Positions 9,706-18,800 of a stretch of DNA of 26,406 nucleotides are shown here, piece by piece. The DNA is from an uncultured Muribaculaceae bacterium (GTDB taxonomy: Bacteria > Bacteroidota > Bacteroidia > Bacteroidales > Muribaculaceae). The notes under the pieces were generated by a model. That model ran no database searches, was not told the origin of the DNA, and was given only the letters and a program-made list of their open reading frames with translations. The stretch is taken from NCBI GenBank assembly GCA_910579105.1, contig CAJTRT010000035.1, positions 1-26,406 of the forward strand. Reading direction: 5' to 3'. The stretch's first letter is position 1; each line of letters opens with the position of its first letter. The position numbers and the translations under genes are program-made.

Positions 9706-11235
9706 ATGGCTATGCGACTACGTTTATTCCCGTTTTTCATATTGCTGGCTGTTTCGCTGGCCGCGTGTTCCGATGACGCCGAGGAGGCTCCCAAGCCGAA
9801 GGAACCGGATGCGGTGACAATAGCGAACACGTCGTTCACCGCGCTTCCCGAAGGGGGTACGGTCGAGATTCCGTTCACCGCCAACACCGACTGGTCCATG
9901 GAGGTGCCCAACACCTCGGAGCATTTCAACGGCCTGATTTGCGAGCGAAAGGGTAGGGCGGGGAAAATCATTGCAAAATATGTGGCGCGCCCCAACACGA
10001 AAGGCACATCCCGCACGACGACTATAAAGATTACCGCCGGTCGCGCTTCGGCTGAGGTGGTGGTCAGGCAGGAGCCGGTCGACATCCAGCTCCCAACCGA
10101 GGACGAGGTCAGGGCATACCTGGTGCGGCTCTATGAAACCACCGACGGCCCCGACAGGCGTTTCAAATGGAACCTCGATAAGCCCGTTAGCCAGTGGGGA
10201 CCGGAAGTGAGATACGAAAATGGTCTCCTGACGTTGAATTTTAATGAACGCGGGCTGAACGGCAATATCGACCTCTCCGGCTGCAAGGCGCTTATCAGCC
10301 TGAAATGCTCCAAAAACCAGATAAAGAAAATCGATGTGTCCGGCTGCCCGCTGCTCTCCTATGTCAGTTGCACTAACACGGGTCTGGAGGAAATCAACCT
10401 CTCGGGATGCCTTTCCCTCAGCGAGATCTCGATCGACTACAACAACCTGCGCTCCCTCGACATAGGGTGGAGCAAGACGCTGTGGCGCCTGGTTGTCAGC
10501 CACAACCAGTTGGAGAGCCTCGACCTGTCGGAATGTGTCAACCTCAAATCGTTAGGCTGTAACAACAACCGGCTGAAAACGCTCGAGATTCCCCACCGCC
10601 AGCTCCTCTACGACTGTTTCTGCTATGAGAACGAGCTGCGCTCGCTCGACGTGAGCGATTCCCCCGTGCTCGGAACCCTGAACTGCGGCGACAACGAGAT
10701 CGAGTCGCTGAACGTCAAAGGGTGCCCGCGTCTTAACTGGATTTATTGCTACAACAACCGCCTTACGGAAGTCGATACGTCAGACCAGAAGGATGTGCTG
10801 GAAAATTACTATTGCTTCTCAAACAGGATAACTACCCTGGATATGACCGGCTACCGCAACCTTTCGGAGCTCCACTGCTCCGACAACGGCATGACCTCGC
10901 TCATCGTGGCCGGCTCGCGGAATATGCGTTGGCTGTATTGCAGCTACAACCGCCTCGAGACCCTCGATCTGACCGACCTCTACAAGCACTTCGAGCGCCT
11001 CGACTGCTCTTTCAACCGCCTGCGCGAGGTGAAATGCCTCACCGACTACCGGTATATACGCCTCTGGTGCCAGGGGAACCGCATCGGCGGCGAGATTCCC
11101 GAATATTTCGATAACTGCCTGGAATTTGAATACGACCGCCGCTACGAGTACCGCCCCGACACCGGCACCTACTCCGACCTCGGCTATGGCTGGTACTACC
11201 CCGGCGAGCCCGAAAAGATGAAGCACGAGCGCTGA
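9706..11235 (+). CDS. Surface lipoprotein with BACON domain and leucine-rich repeats
   Basis: This 509-residue protein is a predicted outer-surface lipoprotein. Residues 1-21 form a type II signal peptide ending in the lipobox LAAC (Cys21). The following SDDAEE matches the acidic lipoprotein export signal known in Bacteroidetes, which directs lipoproteins to the cell surface. A BACON-type Ig-like domain spans about 36-123, ending TIKITAGRASAEVVVRQEP. A cap-like segment (LVRLYETTDG and KPVSQWGPEV) precedes roughly a dozen repeats of about 21 residues (173-463) with the pattern LxxLxCxxNxLxxLDLSxC, rich in Cys, Asn and aromatics. Such LRR domains usually bind proteins or glycans; the ligand here is unknown. 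ATG 9706 is chosen because the hydrophobic signal starts there, although ATG 9712 is equally possible. It appears monocistronic, between a terminator on the left and a bidirectional terminator on the right. Confidence 0.9.
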   Translation: MAMRLRLFPFFILLAVSLAACSDDAEEAPKPKEPDAVTIANTSFTALPEGGTVEIPFTANTDWSMEVPNTSEHFNGLICERKGRAGKIIAKYVARPNTKGTSRTTTIKITAGRASAEVVVRQEPVDIQLPTEDEVRAYLVRLYETTDGPDRRFKWNLDKPVSQWGPEVRYENGLLTLNFNERGLNGNIDLSGCKALISLKCSKNQIKKIDVSGCPLLSYVSCTNTGLEEINLSGCLSLSEISIDYNNLRSLDIGWSKTLWRLVVSHNQLESLDLSECVNLKSLGCNNNRLKTLEIPHRQLLYDCFCYENELRSLDVSDSPVLGTLNCGDNEIESLNVKGCPRLNWIYCYNNRLTEVDTSDQKDVLENYYCFSNRITTLDMTGYRNLSELHCSDNGMTSLIVAGSRNMRWLYCSYNRLETLDLTDLYKHFERLDCSFNRLREVKCLTDYRYIRLWCQGNRIGGEIPEYFDNCLEFEYDRRYEYRPDTGTYSDLGYGWYYPGEPEKMKHER

Positions 11236-11245
11236 TTTTTTGCAG

Positions 11246-11298
11246 AAGTACGCGTTTATAAAACGCAAAACAAGCGGATTTGGTGAAAGTACGCGTTT
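11246..11298 (+). repeat. 12-bp direct repeat downstream of the LRR gene
   Basis: AAGTACGCGTTT occurs at 11246-11257 and 11287-11298, 41 bases apart. The first copy overlaps a small perfect hairpin, GCGTTT-ATA-AAACGC (11252-11266). Both lie between the LRR stop and the bidirectional terminator. No function is recognised. Confidence 0.65.
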
Positions 11299-11329
11299 TC
11301 ATTGCGCACTTTTTCATAAAGGGCGTTAA

Positions 11330-11362
11330 AAAAAGACCCCGATGTGGTTTCGGGGTCTTTTT
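11330..11362. terminator. Bidirectional Rho-independent terminator between convergent genes
   Basis: A perfect 13-bp stem (AAAAAGACCCCGA at 11330-11342, TCGGGGTCTTTTT at 11350-11362) has a 7-base loop. The A-run on one side and T-run on the other give a U-tract in both directions, so it can terminate the LRR gene on the + strand and the secreted-protein operon on the - strand. Confidence 0.93.
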
Positions 11363-11376
11363 GCGTGGGTTTGTTG

Positions 11377-11400
11377 GCCGTTCCCCGCGCGGGGAACGGC
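11377..11400. repeat. Perfect 24-bp palindrome
   Basis: Positions 11377-11388 (GCCGTTCCCCGC) are followed without a spacer by their exact reverse complement at 11389-11400. It lies 7 bases beyond the stop codon of the adjacent minus-strand gene and 14 bases from the bidirectional terminator. It could be a cruciform, a dyad binding site or a transcript-end stabilising hairpin. Confidence 0.9.
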
Positions 11401-11407
11401 GGCGGTG

Positions 11408-13246
11408 TTATTTCACGAGAATCTTGCGGGCGGAGCCGTCGGCGCGGCGCTCGATGTAGAGGCCGGGGGCAAGGTTGTCGCCGTCGACTTCCACGCCGCC
11501 GATGGTGTAGAACGCTGAGGGGCCTTCTACCGCGGCGTCGGTGCCTATTTCGTCAACAGAGGCGATTCCGGCCAGGGGGATGGCGATAGCGTTGGTGATG
11601 TCGGCATCGCGGAGGTCGGCGGGAATCTCCTCGTCGAAATACTTGGTGATGTAGACCACGGCGCGCATGTCGGCCGGTTTCCAGGAGGCGTCAAGTGGAA
11701 TCTCGAAGTTGAGTTTCGCCGAGTTGTTGCCATCCAGGGTGACGGGTTGCCCTTTCACTCCCGTGTGGTTGAGGCGCACCACGTTGTGATGGATGTAGTT
11801 GTTGTTCGTGATGGGACGTCCTCCTATACCGGTGGCTGCCTGGGCGCTCTTGACGTTATCCTCGATGATCATCACATGGGCTGCCATAGTGCCGTAGATT
11901 GCCTGGGCTTCGGGGAGCGCGTCGATGTTCACCTCGAGGCTGAGGAGGCTGTTGTCGGCGTTGCACTTGCCGGTGGCGCCGAGGGTCGCGAAGTTTGGCG
12001 ATCCCAGATCCTGGGTAACCATATCCTGGAACATGCTTACGATGAGATCGTCGGGGAGCAACCCGATGAAGTCGCTGGCGCTGTACGCGATGTAGTTCTC
12101 GCCGGGGTAATAGGCTCTGTTGATGGTGAATACCGATGGAGCGTAGGCGTAGCGCTCGAAAAATGCGGCGCTTTCCGGGGTAGCGAGCGGGGTGCCGGGG
12201 GAGTGGTGCTGGGCGAAAATCGCCTTCCCCTCCATGTTGCCGCACTGGTTGATGATGCTGGTGAGGCCGAGTGACGCGGTATTTGCCGAGTTTGTGTATG
12301 CCTCGAAGAGTACGGCTGAACGGGGTACGGTTGATTCGTAGATCGCTATGTTTACCATTCGCGAATTCTCGTCGCTCGACTGGATTTCAACTCCGTCGGC
12401 CTGGACGGGGAAAACGCGGAGAGTGTGGCTGCCGATTCCCAGCCCCGCTGGTTTGGCCAGCTTCTGGTTCCAGGTGTAATTGCCTCCGGAAGGCATGTTG
12501 ACCGTCAGGTCGGCATACTGCGGTTCGGTGTCGTCATACTGCCACCCCATGCGGAGGGTGGTGATCTTGTCGCGTCCAACGTTGCGTATAGTGGTCATGA
12601 TCTCGATTTTCTCGTCGGCTTTCTTGTATTTGAAACCGGTGTCGAAGAAACCGTAGGTGACGCTGTACGGAGGCATGTTGGTGGCGTCGATTACGAGCTG
12701 CACGCAGAGCTTTCCGATGCCGGAAACAGGGTAGAGCGTGTCGTCCCGCAAGAGCAGGGTCGCGCCGGAGGTGTCCTCGCCGGAGGCGGCGATGCCCCCC
12801 TGGTCGGCGGTGACCATTTCCGGGGTCTCGACATAGTCGTAGCCGAAGAAGAGGTCTTTACCCTCTTCGATGAGGAATCCGTCGCCGTTGAAATCGACGC
12901 GGTTCCACCCCTGGTAGAGGCGCTGGCGCTGCTCGTGGGTCAGCGACATCTGGTTACCGTCGGCGGTGTAGAGGAACATACGCGTGCGGCCAAGATCCAT
13001 GCCGACAGCTACGCGGAGTCCGACGATGCGGCATCCGGCGTAGGCTTTCAGGTTGTCGGCATACATGTAAGCGCCGAGCGAGTAAGTCCCGGCCTGTCCG
13101 AAAGCGCCGTTGGCCACGTCTATGTCGTTGGTGACGGTATAGCCGATCACGCGCTCGTTGCTTGCGAGCCCCATGTCGGATTCCTGGGCGGCGGCGGAGA
13201 GAGCCGCCACTGCCAGGAGTATAAGTGATGTTATTTTGCGAAACAT
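11408..13246 (-). CDS. Secreted Omp28-like protein with C-terminal sorting-like tail
   Basis: The 612-residue product starts with a signal peptide (MFRKITSLILLAVAALSAAAQ). Residues about 22-190 form a beta-rich domain (IVGLRVAVGMDLGRTRMFLY), about 200-300 an Ig-like domain (TTIRNVGRDKITTLRMGW), and about 308-560 resemble the Omp28 family of outer-membrane proteins (SAVLFEAYTNSANTASLGL, then FAQHHSPGTPLATPES). The CxxC often found in the thioredoxin-like part of Omp28 relatives is absent at the matching place. The C-terminus (AFYTIGGVEVDGDNLAPGLY then ARKILVK) looks like a type A T9SS sorting tail. It is the last gene of a probable three-gene operon, 51 bases after its upstream neighbour. Secretion and surface location are inferred from the signal peptide and tail; the biochemical role is unknown. 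Confidence 0.8.
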   Translation of the reverse strand: MFRKITSLILLAVAALSAAAQESDMGLASNERVIGYTVTNDIDVANGAFGQAGTYSLGAYMYADNLKAYAGCRIVGLRVAVGMDLGRTRMFLYTADGNQMSLTHEQRQRLYQGWNRVDFNGDGFLIEEGKDLFFGYDYVETPEMVTADQGGIAASGEDTSGATLLLRDDTLYPVSGIGKLCVQLVIDATNMPPYSVTYGFFDTGFKYKKADEKIEIMTTIRNVGRDKITTLRMGWQYDDTEPQYADLTVNMPSGGNYTWNQKLAKPAGLGIGSHTLRVFPVQADGVEIQSSDENSRMVNIAIYESTVPRSAVLFEAYTNSANTASLGLTSIINQCGNMEGKAIFAQHHSPGTPLATPESAAFFERYAYAPSVFTINRAYYPGENYIAYSASDFIGLLPDDLIVSMFQDMVTQDLGSPNFATLGATGKCNADNSLLSLEVNIDALPEAQAIYGTMAAHVMIIEDNVKSAQAATGIGGRPITNNNYIHHNVVRLNHTGVKGQPVTLDGNNSAKLNFEIPLDASWKPADMRAVVYITKYFDEEIPADLRDADITNAIAIPLAGIASVDEIGTDAAVEGPSAFYTIGGVEVDGDNLAPGLYIERRADGSARKILVK

Positions 13247-13297
13247 AAGTGGTTTTGCTTAAATGGTGTTGTCAACTTGTTCGGTTGGCCGTCCGGC

Positions 13298-15775
13298 TTA
13301 TTTGATTATTTTGACGGCCTTGTCGCCCTGGCGTAGGATGTAGATTCCGGCGGGGGCTTCCGAGGCGTTTACGCGGCGTCCCGACAGGTCGTAAAGCTCT
13401 GCGGGAGCGTAAGCCCCGTCCGCGCCGACCATCTCGATGGCTGCTTGGCCAGAGATGGTGTAGGTGGCCATCTCCGAGGTGCCGTTCTTGTAGACGGCTT
13501 TGATGCCGACGGTGTGCTCCCCTTCGGGAATGTCGGTCAGCACGAACGCCGGGGTCTCTGACTCGCCGATTTTAGCGCCGTCGAGGTAGATTTCGAATTT
13601 CACCACGTTGCCGTAGTCGATAACCTGGCCCTGGCCGCTCTGCGGGCCTACGGTCACGTCGTCGACCTGCGCCAGGAACGCGTCGTAGCTGGTGTAGCGG
13701 ATCGCGAGGCGCGCCTGTTCGCCGGCATACTCGTCAAGGTCGGTGTAGTAGAGCGACCATGTGCTCGAGGTCAGCTGGTCGATCTGGCTGAGCGGCGTGA
13801 AGTCGGCTGGATTGGTGCTCCCATCGGTCGAGATGAGAACTTCGAGCGACTCTACAAATTGCGGGGTATATCCCTTGGCCTTGAAGCTGAAACGGAACGC
13901 CTCGCGGATGTTCAGGCGCGGGGTTATAAGCCATTTGTCCGACTGTCCTCTCTGGGTAGAGAAGAAAATCACGCTCTTGTCGCCGGTGATTGCTGCGATG
14001 GCCGGGTCGGTCGGGAGCATGGCGGGAACCGTCTTGTAGGGGTTGAACACCATCGGGGGAATGGCGGTGGGGTTGTACTGGTCGCCGGACCCCGGGAAGG
14101 TTATGATGGCGTTGTTGATGGAGATGGGGTAGACGGGGAGGCCGTCGGCATCAACTGTTACCCAGTCGCCGAACGATTTGGTCGCGAAATCGTCATACTC
14201 CTCGAAGCTGTCGGTGAACATCAGCTCCTGGTTCCAGTTAAGGGTCACGGTGCCGTTCTCGCCCGGGGTGGCGGTGATGTTGTACGGGGTGATCACGCGG
14301 TCGGTAAGATTGATGTCGATTGTCTTGTCGCCGTCGACAGTTACCGTGCGGCGCACGGCGTTGAAAGCGCCTTCGGCCACTCCGATCTCATAGTCGCCGT
14401 GGGGCAGGTAGGGCACGCGGGCCTTGCCGTCGCTGACGGTGAGTGTCAGAGTCTCAGCGTCTGAGAGACTGAGGAGTGTCAGCGCGGTGCCTTCGGGCGA
14501 GAGTTTGCTGTCGGCGGTCACGTTGAAGGCCACGTCGGCGAAGCCGTCGGCGGGAATCTCGACGTTGATTTCCGTCGTGGCGCTCGAAGCCTGGAGATAG
14601 ACGGCTTTCACGCCTATTGTGTGCGCTCCGGGAGCGACATCGGGAAGCACGCACGCGTAATCGTCGACGGTCATCTTCTTCTGGCCGTCAAGGTAGATCT
14701 CGAACTTCTCGAAGCGGTTGGCCGGCGATTTGGCGACGCGGCGCGTGCGGCGTGCGGCCGCTGCCGCGTCCTCCTCATAGAGAGGCTGCCCCACGTACAC
14801 GTCGTCGATCATTAGCATGAACGCTCCGTAGAGGTTGGCGTGGCTGATATAGCGGATCGCGAACTTCACTTTCTTCCCGGCGTATGCCGCGAGGTCGTAG
14901 GTCATTGTGTGCCAGTCTTTGTAATCCACGCTTTCGTAGTTTCCGGTGTCGAGGCGCTTGAAGTCGCCGGTCTGGGGATTGTCGAGTTTCTCGGTCACAT
15001 AGACCATGAAGCGCTCGTCGTAGCGGTCGGCCGCCTTGGCCTTGAAGGAGAGAATGTTCTCGTTGCCCACGGTGATCTCGGGGGTGATCAGCCAGTCGTC
15101 GTTGGCGTTGCCCGAGTTGGTACGGATGAATCCGGCGTATTGCTGGCCGCTGAACGGGCGCAGGATGGGGTAGTCGTACCACCATGTCGGGATTACTGTC
15201 AGCGGGTTGATAATCTGGGCGTACTGCATCACGCCTCTGTTGGGGTAGCTTCCCACCAGCGGGGCCGTGGCCTCGTTGTCGGCGTCGATGCCTGTCCACT
15301 GCCCGAAAGTGATTGAGAAGGGGTCGTAACTCTCGAAGTCGTCGAAGAACGCCGGTTGCTCGCGGTTCCATGACAGGGCGATGTCGCTCTTGCCGGTAAA
15401 GTGGTCATGGACGATTTCGGCGCTGATGGCGAACGGATCGCGGGTTTTTTCCGCAAGGTCGACGGTGACGGTCTTCTCGGTCTCACCTTCGGCCACTACG
15501 AACCGTTGCTCGACCGTGTTGAAGCCGTTGCGCTCGATTTGCAACAGATGGTTGCCGGCGAATACGTTGAGCGAGCACTCGCCGTCGGCGTTGAGTTTCA
15601 GAGTGCCGTAGCCCGCGGAATAATCGGTCTGGGTGAGACTCACCGGCTGCCCGGTCAGTATGTCACCCTCTACGGTGTTCACTTTTATGGTGAGGCGCGT
15701 ATTACGCTGCTGAGCCACGCCGCTCGCGAAGAGCAGCATGGCCAGCAGGGTAAACAGAATGCGGGTTGTTTTCAT
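13298..15775 (-). CDS. Secreted protein with duplicated cleaved-adhesin modules and sorting-like tail
   Basis: The 825-residue protein begins with signal peptide MKTTRILFTLLAMLLFASGVAQQ. It consists of two tandem copies of a three-part unit. The first part is a carboxypeptidase-regulatory-like beta sandwich (about 28-107 and 409-487). The second is a jelly-roll of the cleaved-adhesin/choice-of-anchor J type (about 142-328, FFDDFESYD; about 521-708, FTDSFEEYDDF), each with an NDDWLITPEI or SDKWLITPRL block. The third is a short Ig-like strand pair (FEKFEIYLDGQKKMTVDDYA and VVKFEIYLDGAKIGESETPA). The end, AELYDLSGRRVNASEAPAGI then KAVKIIK, is a sorting-like tail. I chose ATG 15775 over an upstream in-frame start (15832) because the signal peptide begins there and the upstream start would consume the intergenic hairpin. 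The modules occur in gingipain/haemagglutinin adhesins, so binding to host or matrix molecules is plausible but unproven. Confidence 0.82.
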   Translation of the reverse strand: MKTTRILFTLLAMLLFASGVAQQRNTRLTIKVNTVEGDILTGQPVSLTQTDYSAGYGTLKLNADGECSLNVFAGNHLLQIERNGFNTVEQRFVVAEGETEKTVTVDLAEKTRDPFAISAEIVHDHFTGKSDIALSWNREQPAFFDDFESYDPFSITFGQWTGIDADNEATAPLVGSYPNRGVMQYAQIINPLTVIPTWWYDYPILRPFSGQQYAGFIRTNSGNANDDWLITPEITVGNENILSFKAKAADRYDERFMVYVTEKLDNPQTGDFKRLDTGNYESVDYKDWHTMTYDLAAYAGKKVKFAIRYISHANLYGAFMLMIDDVYVGQPLYEEDAAAAARRTRRVAKSPANRFEKFEIYLDGQKKMTVDDYACVLPDVAPGAHTIGVKAVYLQASSATTEINVEIPADGFADVAFNVTADSKLSPEGTALTLLSLSDAETLTLTVSDGKARVPYLPHGDYEIGVAEGAFNAVRRTVTVDGDKTIDINLTDRVITPYNITATPGENGTVTLNWNQELMFTDSFEEYDDFATKSFGDWVTVDADGLPVYPISINNAIITFPGSGDQYNPTAIPPMVFNPYKTVPAMLPTDPAIAAITGDKSVIFFSTQRGQSDKWLITPRLNIREAFRFSFKAKGYTPQFVESLEVLISTDGSTNPADFTPLSQIDQLTSSTWSLYYTDLDEYAGEQARLAIRYTSYDAFLAQVDDVTVGPQSGQGQVIDYGNVVKFEIYLDGAKIGESETPAFVLTDIPEGEHTVGIKAVYKNGTSEMATYTISGQAAIEMVGADGAYAPAELYDLSGRRVNASEAPAGIYILRQGDKAVKIIK

Positions 15776-15793
15776 GAAGTATGTTATGTGACG

Positions 15794-15840
15794 ATGAAGG
15801 TGTGCCTGTCTGCCATCCAAGGCTTCTGGCACACCTTCAT
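15794..15840 (-). other. Intercistronic stem-loop with a perfect 13-bp stem
   Basis: In the 84-base gap between two minus-strand secreted-protein genes, ATGAAGGTGTGCC (15794-15806) pairs exactly with GGCACACCTTCAT (15828-15840). The 21-base loop can itself pair through GCC/GGC. There is no U-run after it, so it is not a standard terminator. It ends about 18 bases before the downstream ATG and may affect mRNA processing, stability or translation. Confidence 0.75.
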
Positions 15841-15859
15841 ATGGTCGGGTTATACTTGT

Positions 15860-18800
15860 TTATTTAATGATGCTGAACGCTTTGGCACCTTCAGCTTTCA
15901 CTACATAGAAGCCCTGGGCGAGACCCTCGATGACGCGGGGGCCGAAGCCGCTGGCGACGAGCACGCCGTTGATGTTGTAGACGTCAACGCGGGTGTCCTC
16001 GGCGATGCCTGCCGTTTCCTCGGTGGTGACATTCTCGATGCCGGAGGCGTCGAGGCTGAAGCCTTTCAGAGTGAAATCGTCGAAGAAGGCGAGGTTGGAG
16101 GGGCTGTTGGTGGTGTGGCGCAGGGCGACGTGGATGCTCTGGCCGGCGTAGCTCGAAAGGTCAACCTCGTAGTGGTTCCAGTTGTAGGCGTCGAGGAATG
16201 GCATTTCGGTGGTGCGGAGCACGGGGGTGAACTCCTTGGTGTCGGTGTTGCCGCCGGTGCTTACCAGCACGCTCACGCAGTGCTTCGGATCGGGAAGCAC
16301 GCTCTGGAGGCTCTCCCAGTTGCGGGCGTAGAAGTCGAACTTCGACTCGGCGGTGGCCACGAGCTTGCGGGAGATGATCCAGTTGTCGGCGTTAACGGTA
16401 GCGCCCGAGGAGCCTACGAGGGCGTGCATGCCGGAAATCGGAGCCATCATGCCGTAGAGGCCTTTCTCCTTGGAGTCGCTCTCGCAGGAGAACGCTCCGC
16501 GCATGCCGTCGGCCGAGTAGTAGATCCAGTAGGAGCCGAACGAGTAGTTGGGCGCCTTGTCGGCATCAATCATGGTGAATTCCTCGTCCCATACATAGTC
16601 GAGTGGGTTGGGCTCGAATGAGAAGTAGAAGGTGCCCTGGGGAAGAGCCTCGCCTTCGACTGCGAGAGTGGCGGTATGGCCTCCTTCAAACTCCACTGTC
16701 AGGGCGTCGTTTACCTTGGCCGCTGTCTGAAGGGCTTCAAACTGGATGGTGAACGGAGTGGCGGAACCGGCTGTGAGCACGTCGCCGGCTTTCAGCGAGG
16801 TGGTGAAGTTGGGGGTGCCGAAAGTGGCTGTTTTCACGGTCAGGTCGTTCTTGCCCTGGTTGAAGATGGTCAGCAGGTCGTCGGAGGAGATGGCCTTTTC
16901 ATAGTTGACCTTGCCGGCGTTCCAGCCCGAGCGGTTGAACGCGGCGTAGTCGCCCTTGGCTTCCTCGATCACCACGTGGGTGACGGCGCCGCCGGCATCC
17001 TGGGAGCTGTAGCTCTTGTGAACCCAGCGGAACTGCACTTTCTTGCCAGCGTAGGCCGAGAGGTCGTGGCGCTCGTTGATCCAGTATTTGCGGTCGCCGT
17101 CGAACGGGTTCTCCGAAATGGTGCTCAGCGTTGTCCACTGGCCGTCGGCATAAATCTCGAACAGCAGTTCGCTGACGCCGTTGTTGGGCACTACGTTGTT
17201 CTTCTGAACCATGCCTGTCGGGTCGACAACGAGGTCTGACGGATGCTCGTCGCCCCAGATGAAGGAGATGCTCATGGGCTTGTCGGCGGGAAGAGTGACG
17301 TCGGGGGTCCTCATGTCGTTGGAGTCGCCGGTGTTAAGCCATATCGATGCGGCAACGCCGTAGCTCTTGCCGTCGTTCTCGTAGCGTTTGAGGGTGTTCA
17401 CGCTCCATGTGCGGTTGTAGTCCTTGGAGGGTGTCGAGATCCATCCGGTCGGGATGTTGTCGCCGTTGTCGGTGAAGTTCTGCTCGTAGGGGAAGGTGTC
17501 GATAGACGCGTCCTTCTGGGTTGTGAACGTCCAGGTCGAGATGCCTGTGTTGGCGTCGCCCTTGGTGTTGTAGGGGATGACTTTCCAGGTGTAGCGGGTC
17601 TCGCATTCGAGGTCGGGCAGCGCGAAGGTAAGCGTGTTGCCGAGATCCTGGCCGTTGATCAGCTCGTTGCATGCCGATGTGGTGCCGACATAGAGTTTGT
17701 AGCCTTCGGCAAACTGGGCGGGGGCCCAGGAGAGGACTACGCCTTTGGGATAGACTTCGGTAGTGCCGGCTTTGGGGCTGGGCTCGGTTGCCGCGGCGGG
17801 AACACCGTCAGCGCCGAATACCTTGGGAAGCACAACGCGGTCGAGGTAGAAGATGGAGTGCTCCACAGCGCCCTCGTCGTCGGTCTCGACGGCGGGGTAG
17901 TGCCAGCGCACGTAGCAGTTGTCGGAACCCATGCCGAGATCGACGGTCTCTGTGAGAATCTGGTTCAGGCCGTTCTGCCAGTCGGAAGTCCACTTGGTCT
18001 GCCAGGTGTTGCCGCCGTCGTAGGAAGCCTGGAGTGTGATGTCGTATTCGGGAGCCGATTCGCCGTCGTAGCTGTTGAAGTACGAGAATGTGACGGAGCC
18101 GCCGTCAAGAAGGTCGAGACGTGGCGAGCGGAGCCAGGTGGCGGTGTAGTCGCCGGGCTGGTATGCCGAGTGGTCACCCTCGAAGGCACTGCTGTGCCAG
18201 CCCCAGCCCTGGTTCTGCCAGCCGGCAGGCGGGAAGTATGCCTCGAAGGTTTCCAGCGTCGCGCCCTCGGGGAGGAACTGCTTGGATGCGTTGATGTCTA
18301 TGGAGACGTCGCCGCCGGTGGTGCTGATTGTCACCTTGCCCTGTGCCGCGGAAGTGGTCGACGCGGTGTAAGCCAGGTTGAAGGAAACGCTCTGGTACGC
18401 CAGGAGGTTGAGGTCGGCGACATTGAGGGTGGTCGACACCCCGTCGGGGCAGGTGATGCCGGTCACGCGCAGGCCGTCCTTTCCGACGTTGGTCAGTGTG
18501 ATGGGATCCGAGTACATCTTCTCGCCGATATACATGGCGGGGAAGGTAAAGCGGTCCATCGACAGCGATGCCACGGGGCCGGTCGCGGGGGTGAACTTCT
18601 TGACAGAAACCTCGTCGAGGTCAACTGAGTTGGCGCTCTCGTTGAGCATCTTGTAGACGAAGGCGAGTTTTACTTTCGAGCCCTTGAAGTCGCTGAGGTC
18701 GACTTTCGCGGTGCGGGGTGCCCAGTCTTCGATGGGGAAGCCGAGTATGCCGCTCTCGCGGAGCATCTTCTCGTTCTGGATCGAGAACACTGTCTCGGCG

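Noticed and set aside
12425..13228. Long open frame on the + strand opposite the 612-residue secreted protein
   Set aside because: Gly/Val-rich low-complexity translation typical of the antisense frame of a G+C-rich gene; the minus strand encodes a signal peptide, recognisable domains and a tail.
15401..16621. 406-codon + strand frame spanning parts of two minus-strand genes
   Set aside because: It crosses the intergenic hairpin and has no recognisable motif; composition artefact opposite real coding sequence.
17243..18628. 461-codon + strand frame opposite the 1125-residue protein
   Set aside because: Gly/Val-rich with no domain match, no start context, and lies wholly antisense to a well-supported gene.
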